Part shown: positions 1 through 6,150 of the stretch, piece after piece | Numbering within the stretch: the stretch's first letter is position 1 | Layout of the letters: every line of letters begins with the position of its first letter | DNA from: Yimella sp. | GTDB taxonomy: Bacteria > Actinomycetota > Actinomycetes > Actinomycetales > Dermatophilaceae | Assembly: GCA_030150425.1 (NCBI GenBank) | Contig: JASLFY010000196.1 | Span: forward strand, 1 to 7,145 | DNA: 7,145 nucleotides | Reading direction: 5' to 3' | Notes under the pieces: generated by a model | The model's database searches: none | What the model saw: the letters and a program-made list of their open reading frames with translations, nothing else | Told to the model about the DNA's origin: nothing | Made by a program: the position numbers and the translations under genes

Positions 1-128
1 ACGAGAAGGTCGCGCGGCTGCACCTGGCGGCGCTCGGGGTGGAGCTCACCGAGTTGCGCCCCGACCAGGCCGAGTACATCGGTGTCGACGTCGCCGGCCC
101 GTACAAGCCGGAGCACTACCGCTACTGA
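1..128 (+). CDS. ahcY: S-adenosylhomocysteine hydrolase (adenosylhomocysteinase), C-terminal fragment
   Basis: This is the last 41 codons of a gene that begins left of the window; the first whole codon is at position 3 and the stop is TGA at 126-128. The visible protein runs from EKVARLHLAALGVELTEL to the terminus KPEHYRY. That ending is the hallmark C-terminal tail of S-adenosylhomocysteine hydrolase, which in the known family reaches into the NAD-binding site of the neighbouring subunit through a Lys and a Tyr; both are present here. The enzyme is cytosolic and reversibly splits S-adenosylhomocysteine into adenosine and homocysteine, removing the product inhibitor of methyltransferases. In several actinobacteria ahcY lies just upstream of mtrA, sometimes with tmk between; no tmk is present here. 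Only the tail can be judged, but the motif is very distinctive. Confidence 0.93.
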   Translation, partial: EKVARLHLAALGVELTELRPDQAEYIGVDVAGPYKPEHYRY

Positions 129-137
129 CGAAGGCGT

Positions 138-202
138 CGCGGCCGTCTGCGGCCGCGCGCGACCCGTACGGGGTCGGTGGTCGGCACTTCGGCGCCGCCA
201 CC
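138..202 (+). terminator. Hairpin cluster after ahcY, probable transcription terminator
   Basis: Nine bases after the ahcY stop, CGCGGCC (138-144) can pair with GGCCGCG (151-157) over a 6-nt loop. A second 6-bp hairpin, CGACCC (160-165) with GGGTCG (171-176), follows. A third pairs GGTGG-t-CGGC (176-185) with GCCGCCACC (194-202) around an 8-nt loop. None has a U-rich tail, which is usual for high-GC actinobacterial terminators. The helices are seen directly; the termination role is inferred from their place between two functionally unrelated genes. Random pairing is common in DNA this GC-rich, so confidence is moderate. Confidence 0.4.
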
Positions 203-296
203 GGCCCCGCCCTTCGTCCGGTCCGCATCCGGCGTTGTTCCGCGCCTGCCGGCAGGACTCGGACCCATGTGTGAAAATGGCCCGAATCGTGACTCC

Positions 297-303
297 GGAA
301 GGG
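297..303 (+). promoter_or_regulatory. Ribosome binding site of mtrA
   Basis: GGAAGGG ends 5 nt before the ATG at 309. It decides the start: a longer reading frame upstream (from a GTG at 177) is open but has no comparable site, and its extra residues do not resemble the N-terminus of a response regulator. Confidence 0.7.
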
Positions 304-308
304 TGGAC

Positions 309-989
309 ATGGCGCACAGTGTGCTCGTGGTCGACGACGACCCGTCGTTGGCCGAGATGTTGGGCATCATCCTGCGGGGGGAGGGGCTCCAGGTCTCCCA
401 CTGCGCGACCGGTGCCGGCGCGCTCGAAGCCTTCCGTGACGCCAAGCCCGACGTCGTGCTGCTCGACGTGATGCTGCCGGGCGTCGACGGTGTCGAGGTC
501 TGCCGCCAGATCCGCGCCGAGTCCACGGTGCCGATCGTCATGCTGACCGCCCGCACGGACACGGTCGACGTCGTACGCGGTCTGGAGGCCGGTGCCGACG
601 ACTACGTCAACAAGCCGTTCAAGCCGCAGGAGCTCGTCGCCCGCGTCCGTGCCCGGTTGCGCCGTGGCGAGGAGGAGGGCGTCGAGACGATCTCGCTGGG
701 CGACCTCACCATCGACGTGAACGGCCACTCCGTCGTCCGCGACGGCCGGCCGATCAGCCTCACCCCGCTCGAGTTCGACCTGCTCGTCGCGCTCGCCCGC
801 AAACCCTGGCAGGTGTTCACCCGCGAGGTGCTGCTGGAGAACGTGTGGGGCTACCGCCACGCCGGCGACACCCGACTGGTCAACGTCCACGTCCAGCGAC
901 TGCGGTCGAAAGTGGAGAAGGACCCCGAGCACCCCGAGATCGTGCTGACCGTCCGAGGAGTCGGCTATAAAGCCGGACCGAGCGCCTGA
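309..989 (+). CDS. mtrA: DNA-binding response regulator MtrA
   Basis: A 226-residue OmpR/PhoB-family response regulator, close to the 228 residues of Mycobacterium tuberculosis MtrA and very similar to it along its length. The receiver domain (about 3-118) has the acidic pocket D9-D10, the phosphoacceptor D53 in VVLLDVMLPG, the switch residues T80 and Y99, and K102 in the NKPF motif. The winged-helix DNA-binding domain (about 128-223) holds the highly conserved ISLTPLEFDLLVALARKP and WGYRH...TRLVNVHVQRLRSKVEKDPE blocks and ends VRGVGYKAGP. In known systems MtrA is phosphorylated by MtrB and controls replication, division and cell-wall genes. The ATG at 309 was chosen because of the GGAAGGG ribosome binding site and because it puts the receiver domain right at the N-terminus. 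It is followed closely by its kinase gene mtrB and then lpqB. It is intact, with all key residues present. Confidence 0.97.
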   Translation: MAHSVLVVDDDPSLAEMLGIILRGEGLQVSHCATGAGALEAFRDAKPDVVLLDVMLPGVDGVEVCRQIRAESTVPIVMLTARTDTVDVVRGLEAGADDYVNKPFKPQELVARVRARLRRGEEEGVETISLGDLTIDVNGHSVVRDGRPISLTPLEFDLLVALARKPWQVFTREVLLENVWGYRHAGDTRLVNVHVQRLRSKVEKDPEHPEIVLTVRGVGYKAGPSA

Positions 990-1032
990 AACCGCCCGCG
1001 CCGCCGGACCTGTCCGTGCGGGGCGGACGCTG

Positions 1033-2670
1033 CTGACCTGGCTGCGTGCCGTCGGTCGCTGGACCGCCCGCCGCTGGCGACGCTCGCTGCACACCCGGGT
1101 CGTGACGATCACCGCGCTTGCCGGCGCCGTCTTCACGTTGATCCTCGGGTCGTACATGTACCAACGGATCGCCACCGGCCTGGTCGACTCGAAGATGCAC
1201 TCGGCGGAGGCCGAGACGCAGTCGAAGCGGGCCGACGCCCAGGCGTACTTCTCCGGAACCCCGAACACCGACCTCACCTCGCTGCGCCAACTCGCGTACG
1301 ACACGGTGCAGAAGGTCGGTTCGCCCGGCGACGACCTCTCCCGACGGGTGGTGCTGCTGCAGTCGCTGGGCAACCAGGCACAGCCGATCGCGAAGCTGAG
1401 TTCGCCCGGCGCGAGCGAGTCGATGATCCCGCCGGACATCAAGGCGGCGCTGCGCGCCGACCCGGACCACCAGCAGGTCAAGATCATCACCGTCCCGGAG
1501 GGCACCGGCTCGGCCGCCACCGCTGAGGTGCCGGCCGTCCTGGTCGGCTCCCGGGTGACGATCCCGAACGCCGGCGCGTACGACCTCTACTTCATCTATC
1601 CGATGGACGCCGAGGCCGCGACCCTCAACATCGTCAAGGGAAGTTTCGCCGCGGGTGGTGTCGCGCTGATCGCCCTGCTGGCGGCCCTGGCCTACCTGGT
1701 CACCCGGATGGTCGTCAGCCCGGTCCGGCAGGCGGCGCACGTCTCCGAACGACTGACCGCGGGCGCGCTCAACGAGCGCATGGAGGTGCGCGGCGAGGAC
1801 GACCTGGCCCGACTGGCCGGCTCGTTCAACGCGATGGCCGACAGCATGCAACGCCAGATCCGCCAGCTCGAGGACCTCTCGACGCTGCAACAGCGGTTCA
1901 CCTCGGACGTCTCCCACGAACTGCGTACGCCGCTGACCACGATCCGCATGGCCGTCGACGTCCTGCACGACCACCGCGCGGCGTTCGAACCGCCCGTCGC
2001 CCGCTCCGCCGAGCTGCTCAGCCGTGAGCTGGACCGGTTCGAGAGTCTGCTCACCGACCTGCTCGAGATCAGCCGGTTCGACGCCGGCGCCACCGGTCTC
2101 ACGCTCACGCCCACCCGGTTGCGCGACGTCGTCGACCGCGTCGTCGACTCTTCGAAGGTGCTGGCCGAACGCAACGGCACTCGCATCTACGTCCTGGGCA
2201 ACTCCTCGGTGGTGGTGCCGGTCGACGAGCGCCGCATCGAGCGCATCCTGCGCAACCTGGTCACGAACGCGATCGAGCACGGTGAACGCAAGCCGATCGA
2301 GATCCGGATCGCCGCGAACGCGACCGCGGCGGCGGTGACCGTACGCGACCACGGCGTCGGCCTGAACCCGGGCGACGCGGTCCGCGTCTTCAACCGCTTC
2401 TGGCGCGCCGACCCGGCCCGCGCCCGCACCACCGGCGGCACCGGACTGGGCCTGTCCATCTCGCTCGAGGACGCCCGACTCCACGAGGGCTGGCTACAGG
2501 CCTGGGGCGAGCCGGGGGAGGGCAGCACCTTCCGGCTCACCCTCCCGCGCAAACCGGGCGTCCCGATCGGCCGCTCGCCGTTGGCCCTCGCGCCCGACGA
2601 CTCCCAGGTCGGCCGCGTCATGCCGGCCGGCAACAGCCTGACCCTCGGGCGCTCCGGGGAGCAGCAGTGA
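1033..2670 (+). CDS. mtrB: Sensor histidine kinase MtrB (start codon non-canonical or uncertain)
   Basis: Membrane histidine kinase partner of MtrA. Numbering from a CTG at 1033 gives 545 residues, near the roughly 567 of mycobacterial MtrB. Domains: a basic N-terminus, TM1 (about 23-42), an extracytoplasmic sensor region (45-205), TM2 (208-228, rich in Ala/Leu), HAMP (about 223-277), then the dimerisation domain with SHELRTPL (phosphorylated H295, with E296 and T299). The ATPase domain has the N box (N412 in LVTNAIEHG), G1 DHGVGLNP (D439) and G2 GGTGLGLSIS (from about 468). The frame is open from 949, but no ATG, GTG or TTG occurs in it before GTG 1102. Starting at 1102 would remove WRRSLHTRVV, which matches the WRRSLQLRVV segment of mycobacterial MtrB, and would begin inside TM1. 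CTG 1033 lies 5 nt after GGGGCGGA (1020-1027), so I place the start there as inference. Alternatives are CTG 1030 or 1042, GTG 1102 (522 residues), or a sequence error. The 3' end overlaps lpqB. Confidence 0.93.
   Translation: MTWLRAVGRWTARRWRRSLHTRVVTITALAGAVFTLILGSYMYQRIATGLVDSKMHSAEAETQSKRADAQAYFSGTPNTDLTSLRQLAYDTVQKVGSPGDDLSRRVVLLQSLGNQAQPIAKLSSPGASESMIPPDIKAALRADPDHQQVKIITVPEGTGSAATAEVPAVLVGSRVTIPNAGAYDLYFIYPMDAEAATLNIVKGSFAAGGVALIALLAALAYLVTRMVVSPVRQAAHVSERLTAGALNERMEVRGEDDLARLAGSFNAMADSMQRQIRQLEDLSTLQQRFTSDVSHELRTPLTTIRMAVDVLHDHRAAFEPPVARSAELLSRELDRFESLLTDLLEISRFDAGATGLTLTPTRLRDVVDRVVDSSKVLAERNGTRIYVLGNSSVVVPVDERRIERILRNLVTNAIEHGERKPIEIRIAANATAAAVTVRDHGVGLNPGDAVRVFNRFWRADPARARTTGGTGLGLSISLEDARLHEGWLQAWGEPGEGSTFRLTLPRKPGVPIGRSPLALAPDDSQVGRVMPAGNSLTLGRSGEQQ
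2656..2670 (+). promoter_or_regulatory. lpqB ribosome binding site and GTGA stop/start overlap
   Basis: GGGGAG (2656-2661) lies 5 nt before the lpqB start GTG (2667-2669), which overlaps the mtrB stop TGA (2668-2670) as GTGA. This arrangement indicates translational coupling, so MtrB and LpqB are probably made from one mRNA in linked amounts. Confidence 0.75.
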
Positions 2671-4487
2671 CCGTGGATCGGCCGGGTGCCCTGCGCCGCT
2701 CGCTGGGGCGACTGCTCGCCCTGATGACCGTCGCACTGCTGGCCGGTTGCGCCGGCCTGCCGACGACCAGCGCCGTCCACGCGCGCGCCCCGATCACCGC
2801 CGAACCGTCCGAACCGGGCCCGAACATCGAGTTCTACGGTCCGCAGGGCGGGGAGAACCCGGTCGAGATCGTGCGCCAGTTCCTGCGCGCCACCGGCAGT
2901 GTGACCGAGGACTTCAAGGTGGCCCGCGAGTTCCTCGCACCGTCCGCCAACCGCACCTGGGCGCCCGGGTCGCAGGTGGCGATCAACCGCGGTGAATCCG
3001 ACTTCATCACCACCCAGTTGTCCGCCACCCAGGTCCGGTTGACCGCGACGTCGGTCGGCGAACTCGACAACTCCGGTCACCTGGTCGACTTCGCCACGCC
3101 CCGCAGCCGCACCATCGACATCACCCTCAGCAAGGTCGGCGGCCAGTGGCGGATCGCCGGCCTCCCCGCCGACTTCGGCCCGTACCTCACCCAGACCGAC
3201 TTCGACCGGATCTACTCGCCGTACCGGGTCTACATCGCCGAGACCCGCACCCGCACCCTCGTCCCGGACGAGCAGTACTTCACGTCCACCGGTCTGCCGA
3301 CCGCCCTCGCCCGGGCGGTGCTGCGCGGGCTGCCCGCCGGCGCCGCCGACGGTTCCACACGGCCCGCGTTCAACGAGGTGCCGTCGGGCACCCGCCTCGC
3401 GGTCGACGCCGTACCGGTCGGCGCGGACGGCGTCGCGAGCGTCGACCTCACCAGCGCCGCGATGCGCGCCGACAGCCGCGGCCGTACGGCGCTCTGGGCG
3501 GCGATGATGGCCACCCTCAACCAGGTGCCCGGCGTACGGCGGGTCGAACTGACCGTCGGCGGAACCCGGCTGGACACCGCGTCACTGCCGTCGGCGCCGG
3601 TCGCGGCCAGCGACGTCGGCTACGACCTGCGCAGTCCCTCCAGCGATGGGGTCCTGACCCGCACCGGCGACCGGCTGGGCTGGCTCGACGAGTCGAACAA
3701 CGACGAGGCGACCCACCCGATCAAGAACGTCGTGCTGCCCACCCTGAGCCGCAACTGGTTCCTGCTCGCCGGGTCGGCCGACGGCCGGCAGTTCGCGGGG
3801 GTCAGTGGCGACCGCAACAGCCTGGGTCGCTGGGACCGGGCGGCCGAGGTACGCGTCGTGCCCCAGTTCGCCCGCCGGCTGACCCAGCCGAGTTTCGACG
3901 ACCTGGGGGAGTTGTGGGTCGCCGGAGCGGCACTGTCGAACACCGGCCCGAACCGCTCGGAGAGCAGTGGCGCCGGGGTGTGGCTGATCGACACGAAGGC
4001 TTCAGGTGGTGCGGCGGCGCCGCAACCGATCTCGGTGTCGTTGCCGAAGAACGTCCAGATCGTCGCGCTGCGCGCGGCCGGTGACGGGCAACGGATCGCG
4101 CTGGTCACCCGCGACGCGGGCGGTCACACCAACCTGCTGTTGTCGTACGTCGTCCGCGACGCCAACGGGCAGCCGTCGGCGCTGACGAAGCCGACCGTCG
4201 TCTCCCACACCGTCTTCGACGTGACCGACCTGGCCTGGCTCGACGACGTCACGCTCGGTGTCATCGGCACCTCCGTCGAGGGCGGCGCTCCCCAGGTGAT
4301 CGAGGTACCGCTGAGCGGCTTCGCCAGCTCCCTCGGCGAGGTCGCCGGCGCCGTGCAGATCGTCGGCACCGGCCGCGGCAGCTCCGACGTCTACGTCGTC
4401 ACCAACAGGCCAGGTGTCGTCAGCCGTGTCGGCAGTGGGTGGCGGACCATCACCGGCGCGACCGACGTCGTGGCGCCCGGCGCCTGA
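2667..4487 (+). CDS. lpqB: Lipoprotein LpqB, MtrAB-associated, with GerMN and beta-propeller domains
   Basis: A 606-residue secreted lipoprotein, close to the 583 residues of mycobacterial LpqB. The N-terminus has arginines (R5, R10, R11, R15), a hydrophobic core and the lipobox LAGC with C28 as the lipidated cysteine, so it is anchored on the outer face of the cytoplasmic membrane. The N-terminal domain contains FLRATGSV...AREFLAP and SKVGGQWRIAGLPADFG, typical of the family. A GerMN (sporulation/spore germination) domain spans about 192-297, with DEQYFTSTGLP, a lineage of small hydrophobics, and VRRVELTVGG at its end. The rest, about 310-606, is the LpqB C-terminal beta-propeller, rich in short beta-strand blocks such as LAWLDDVTLGVIG. 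In mycobacteria LpqB binds the extracellular part of MtrB and influences MtrA phosphorylation. The start is fixed by the GGGGAG site and the GTGA overlap with mtrB. The gene is complete. Confidence 0.95.
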   Translation: MTVDRPGALRRSLGRLLALMTVALLAGCAGLPTTSAVHARAPITAEPSEPGPNIEFYGPQGGENPVEIVRQFLRATGSVTEDFKVAREFLAPSANRTWAPGSQVAINRGESDFITTQLSATQVRLTATSVGELDNSGHLVDFATPRSRTIDITLSKVGGQWRIAGLPADFGPYLTQTDFDRIYSPYRVYIAETRTRTLVPDEQYFTSTGLPTALARAVLRGLPAGAADGSTRPAFNEVPSGTRLAVDAVPVGADGVASVDLTSAAMRADSRGRTALWAAMMATLNQVPGVRRVELTVGGTRLDTASLPSAPVAASDVGYDLRSPSSDGVLTRTGDRLGWLDESNNDEATHPIKNVVLPTLSRNWFLLAGSADGRQFAGVSGDRNSLGRWDRAAEVRVVPQFARRLTQPSFDDLGELWVAGAALSNTGPNRSESSGAGVWLIDTKASGGAAAPQPISVSLPKNVQIVALRAAGDGQRIALVTRDAGGHTNLLLSYVVRDANGQPSALTKPTVVSHTVFDVTDLAWLDDVTLGVIGTSVEGGAPQVIEVPLSGFASSLGEVAGAVQIVGTGRGSSDVYVVTNRPGVVSRVGSGWRTITGATDVVAPGA

Positions 4488-4549
4488 GCTTCTCCACAGA
4501 CCGAACGACGACCGCTGCGCGGCCCGCGGCGGAGTGCTGGGCTGGGCCG

Positions 4550-5251
4550 GTGAACGTCATCGCCCGCTCGCTCGACGCGGCTCTCGAACTCGGTGCTCCT
4601 CGCCGGTGTGCCGGCTGCGAGGTGCCCGGCGTCCGGTGGTGCGCCACCTGCGACCGCACCGTGGCGCGCCTGCTGCGGCGGGACGGCCACGGTTGGGTCG
4701 ACCGCCCGGCGGTGGAACTGCCGACGACCTGGGTCCACGCGACGTACGCCGGCCCGGTGCGCGGCGCCATCCCGGCGTTCAAGGACGGCCGCCGCGACCT
4801 CCTGGATCCGTTGGCCGCACTGCTGCGCGCGTCCCTGGTCGGGATGCTGCGCCACGACCCCGACCTGGTCGCGGCCGCTGCCGAACGCCGACTGCTGGTG
4901 GTCACCGCGCCGTCCCGACCGGCGGCCGTACGGGAGCGGGGGTGCGTGCCGGTCCGCGACCTGGTCCGCGCCGCGTGGTCGCCCCGGGTGCTGCCGCTGG
5001 CGCCGGCGAGGGCGTTGCGGGTGGCGCGCGGTGTCGCCGACCAGGGCGGGCTGTCGGCGTACCGACGCGCGGCCAACCTCGACGGGCTGTTCCGGGCGAC
5101 CGGCGTGGACGGGTGGCACTGCCTGCTGGTCGACGACGTGGTGACGACCGGAGCGACACTGGCCGAGGGGATGCGGGCGCTGCGCGCGGTGGGCGCGACC
5201 GACGTGACGGGCCTGGCCGTCGCCGCGACCGTGCTGCGTCACAGGACCTGA
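4550..5251 (+). CDS. comF: ComF family protein (zinc ribbon plus phosphoribosyltransferase domain)
   Basis: A 233-residue ComF/ComFC-type protein when started at GTG 4550. The N-terminal zinc ribbon has two cysteine pairs, CAGC (20-23) and CATC (31-34). The C-terminal type I phosphoribosyltransferase domain carries the PRPP loop LLVDDVVTTGATL with D195-D196 and T199-T200-G201. The RRAANLDGLFRA block just before it is also typical. In Bacillus and Haemophilus, ComF proteins act in uptake of transforming DNA; the substrate is unknown, and in actinobacteria the role is unproven. The gene starts 62 nt after the lpqB stop and probably shares the mtrAB-lpqB transcript. An in-frame GTG at 4439, inside the end of lpqB, would add 37 residues of low-complexity Arg/Ala/Thr character with no family resemblance. 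I prefer 4550 because family members begin just before the PRRCAGC ribbon, although its ribosome binding site is weak (GGCGGAG about 15 nt upstream). Confidence 0.88.
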   Translation: MNVIARSLDAALELGAPRRCAGCEVPGVRWCATCDRTVARLLRRDGHGWVDRPAVELPTTWVHATYAGPVRGAIPAFKDGRRDLLDPLAALLRASLVGMLRHDPDLVAAAAERRLLVVTAPSRPAAVRERGCVPVRDLVRAAWSPRVLPLAPARALRVARGVADQGGLSAYRRAANLDGLFRATGVDGWHCLLVDDVVTTGATLAEGMRALRAVGATDVTGLAVAATVLRHRT

Positions 5252-5285
5252 CAAGCACATCCCATTAACCGGTCGGCCCCGATCT

Positions 5286-5315
5286 GTTTACTCACCCGAC
5301 ACCGCGGGCTAGCGT
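5286..5315 (+). promoter_or_regulatory. Candidate promoter of hpf
   Basis: TTTACT (5287-5292) and TAGCGT (5310-5315) are separated by 17 bp, which fits a weak housekeeping promoter of the high-GC type (TAnnnT at -10). The start of transcription would fall near 5321-5323. The same stretch can also be read as GTTT (5286-5289), 16 bp, GGGCTA (5306-5311), which loosely resembles the SigF/SigB stress promoter pattern GTTT-N16-GGGTAT. It lies in the most AT-rich part of the window, just after comF. The motifs are seen; the activity is inferred. Confidence 0.45.
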
Positions 5316-5320
5316 TGGGT

Positions 5321-5382
5321 CATGGAAGCGCGGTGCGTTCGCTCCGAAGCGGGCAGAGATCGCAACACCGCTGTGTTCCATG
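5321..5382 (+). other. Nested hairpin in the hpf leader (possible structured regulatory RNA)
   Basis: Three nested helices can form. The outer helix pairs CATGGAA (5321-5327) with TTCCATG (5376-5382). The middle one pairs GCGGTG (5330-5335) with CACCGC (5366-5371). The inner one pairs GTTCGCT (5337-5343) with AGCGGGC (5348-5354), including two G-U pairs, over a CCGA loop. An 11-nt internal bulge (5355-5365) separates the middle and inner helices on the 3' side. The element begins at the predicted transcription start and sits about 100 nt before hpf. Structured leaders upstream of hpf/raiA genes are known in other Gram-positives (the raiA motif), but I cannot match this one to that motif by eye. 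Confidence 0.4.
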
Positions 5383-5441
5383 GGTTTTCCCTCATCAGCG
5401 GCCCCGGTGAGGGGGTGGTGAACACGACGACATGGACGTGA
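5322..5441 (+). CDS. Possible leaderless upstream ORF (39 codons) in the hpf leader
   Basis: ATG 5322 is followed by 38 codons and TGA at 5439-5441. Six bases separate the candidate -10 hexamer (ends 5315) from this ATG, so transcription could start on the A of the ATG, giving a leaderless message of the kind common in actinobacteria. The peptide begins MEARCVRSEAGRDRNT and ends NTTTWT; I recognise no domain, signal or membrane segment. About 29 of 39 codons end in G or C, lower than the genes around it, which argues against strong coding selection. The stop lies 38 nt before the hpf start, so it would act as a regulatory upstream ORF if real. It could equally be chance in an untranslated leader. 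Confidence 0.25.
   Translation: MEARCVRSEAGRDRNTAVFHGFSLISGPGEGVVNTTTWT
5389..5413 (+). promoter_or_regulatory. Second leader hairpin of hpf with alternative pairing partners
   Basis: CCCTCA (5389-5394) pairs with TGAGGG (5408-5413) around a 13-nt loop, with two possible extra G-U pairs (T5387 and T5388 with G5415 and G5414). The left arm is also complementary over 5 bases to TGAGG at 5439-5443 and to TGAGG inside the hpf ribosome binding site (5468-5472). This allows mutually exclusive folds. The pairing is seen directly; a switching role is inference. Confidence 0.3.
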
Positions 5442-5457
5442 GGTCCGAAGTTATGCG

Positions 5458-5474
5458 TTCTCACCCTTGAGGAG
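5458..5474 (+). promoter_or_regulatory. hpf ribosome binding site within a small hairpin
   Basis: GAGGAG (5469-5474) lies 5 nt before the ATG at 5480 and is a strong ribosome binding site. TTCTCA (5458-5463) can pair with TGAGGA (5468-5473) over the loop CCCT (one G-U pair), which would hide most of the site. This suggests modulated translation but a 6-bp hairpin alone would be only moderately stable. Confidence 0.6.
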
Positions 5475-5479
5475 ATTTC

Positions 5480-6130
5480 ATGGAGATCACCGTCACCGGC
5501 CGACACACGTCGGTCCCGGAACGTTTTCAGCGCCACATCGAGGAAAAGCTCTCGAAGGTCTCACAGCTCGACCCGCGGGTCACGCGCTGCGAGGTCGTGG
5601 TGTCGCACGAACCGAACCCGCGGTTGGCCAAGGAGGCCGACCGGGTGGAGATCACCTGCTTCGGGAAGCGTGTCGTGATCCGCGCCGAAGCCAGCGCCGA
5701 CGACCCGTACGCAGCCCTCGATGTCGCGATGACGCGCCTCGGTGAGCGACTGCGTCGACAGCACGACAAGCGCCGCGTCCATCACGGTGGGCGCCGCACC
5801 CCGAAGTCCGTCCACGACGCGACGGCCGCACTCGTCGACGCCGACGCCGCTCCCGCCGAAGAGACGTCCGAGGACGTCGTTCCGGACAGCATCGCCAAGC
5901 TCGGCGGCGACGCCGACTGCCCGGTCGAACTCCGCGAGAAGGTCCACGCCACGGCGCCGATGTCGGTCGACCAGGCGTTGAACGCGATGGAGTTGGTCGG
6001 CCACGACTTCTACCTCTACCAGGACGTCGACTCCGGCAAGCCCGCCGTCGTCTACCGCCGGCGCGGTTGGTCGTACGGCCTCCTCACCCTCGACGTACAG
6101 GAGGACCTCGCCGACGGCGAGTCCGCCTGA
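5480..6130 (+). CDS. hpf: Ribosome hibernation promoting factor, long form (HPF/RaiA, S30AE family)
   Basis: A 216-residue long-form HPF. The N-terminal S30AE domain (about 1-100) begins MEITVTGRHTSVPERFQRHIEEKL and includes EVVVSHEPNP, VEITCFGKRVVIRAEASADDPYAALDVAM and a basic segment (RLGERLRRQHDKRR), the part that binds the small-subunit decoding region. A variable, Ala/Asp/Glu-rich linker (about 105-145) follows. The C-terminal dimerisation domain (about 150-212) has PMSVDQALNAMELVGHDFYL, starting at M161, and VVYRRRGWSYGLLTLD. In the family, this domain links two 70S ribosomes into an inactive 100S dimer in stationary phase or stress. The start is supported by the GAGGAG site. The gene has its own promoter candidate and leader, and a strong terminator follows, so it is probably a single-gene unit. 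In many actinobacteria secA follows hpf; here a different gene comes next. Confidence 0.96.
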   Translation: MEITVTGRHTSVPERFQRHIEEKLSKVSQLDPRVTRCEVVVSHEPNPRLAKEADRVEITCFGKRVVIRAEASADDPYAALDVAMTRLGERLRRQHDKRRVHHGGRRTPKSVHDATAALVDADAAPAEETSEDVVPDSIAKLGGDADCPVELREKVHATAPMSVDQALNAMELVGHDFYLYQDVDSGKPAVVYRRRGWSYGLLTLDVQEDLADGESA

Positions 6131-6150
6131 CCCGACACCGATCTGTCGAC

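Noticed and set aside
177..308. N-terminal extension of MtrA from GTG 177
   Set aside because: The extra 44 residues are Pro/Ala/Gly-rich, absent from MtrA homologues, and would cover the hairpin cluster and the good ribosome binding site at 297-303.
949..1032. A programmed +1 frameshift joining mtrA to mtrB
   Set aside because: The mtrB frame is open across the mtrA stop, so a fusion is formally possible. However, the stop context shows no recognised slippery signal, MtrA ends at its normal family length, and MtrA and MtrB are separate proteins everywhere known.
880..2484. Long open frame of 534 codons on the minus strand opposite mtrB
   Set aside because: It is the mirror of strong G/C third-position bias in mtrB. 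Its translation is dominated by R, G, V, D, Q and A without any recognisable domain, while the opposite strand encodes a full histidine kinase.
4414..5268. Second plus-strand frame of 284 codons overlapping comF
   Set aside because: It is out of frame with the zinc-ribbon and PRPP-loop motifs and gives a Pro/Arg/Gly-rich translation, a shadow of comF.
5271..5284. Hairpin GGTCG/CGATC as a comF terminator
   Set aside because: Only 5 bp with one G-U pair; too weak to call, although something must end or pass the comF transcript before the hpf promoter.
5432..5470. Small ORF of 12 codons overlapping the hpf ribosome binding site
   Set aside because: It has no ribosome binding site of its own and is short enough to occur by chance.
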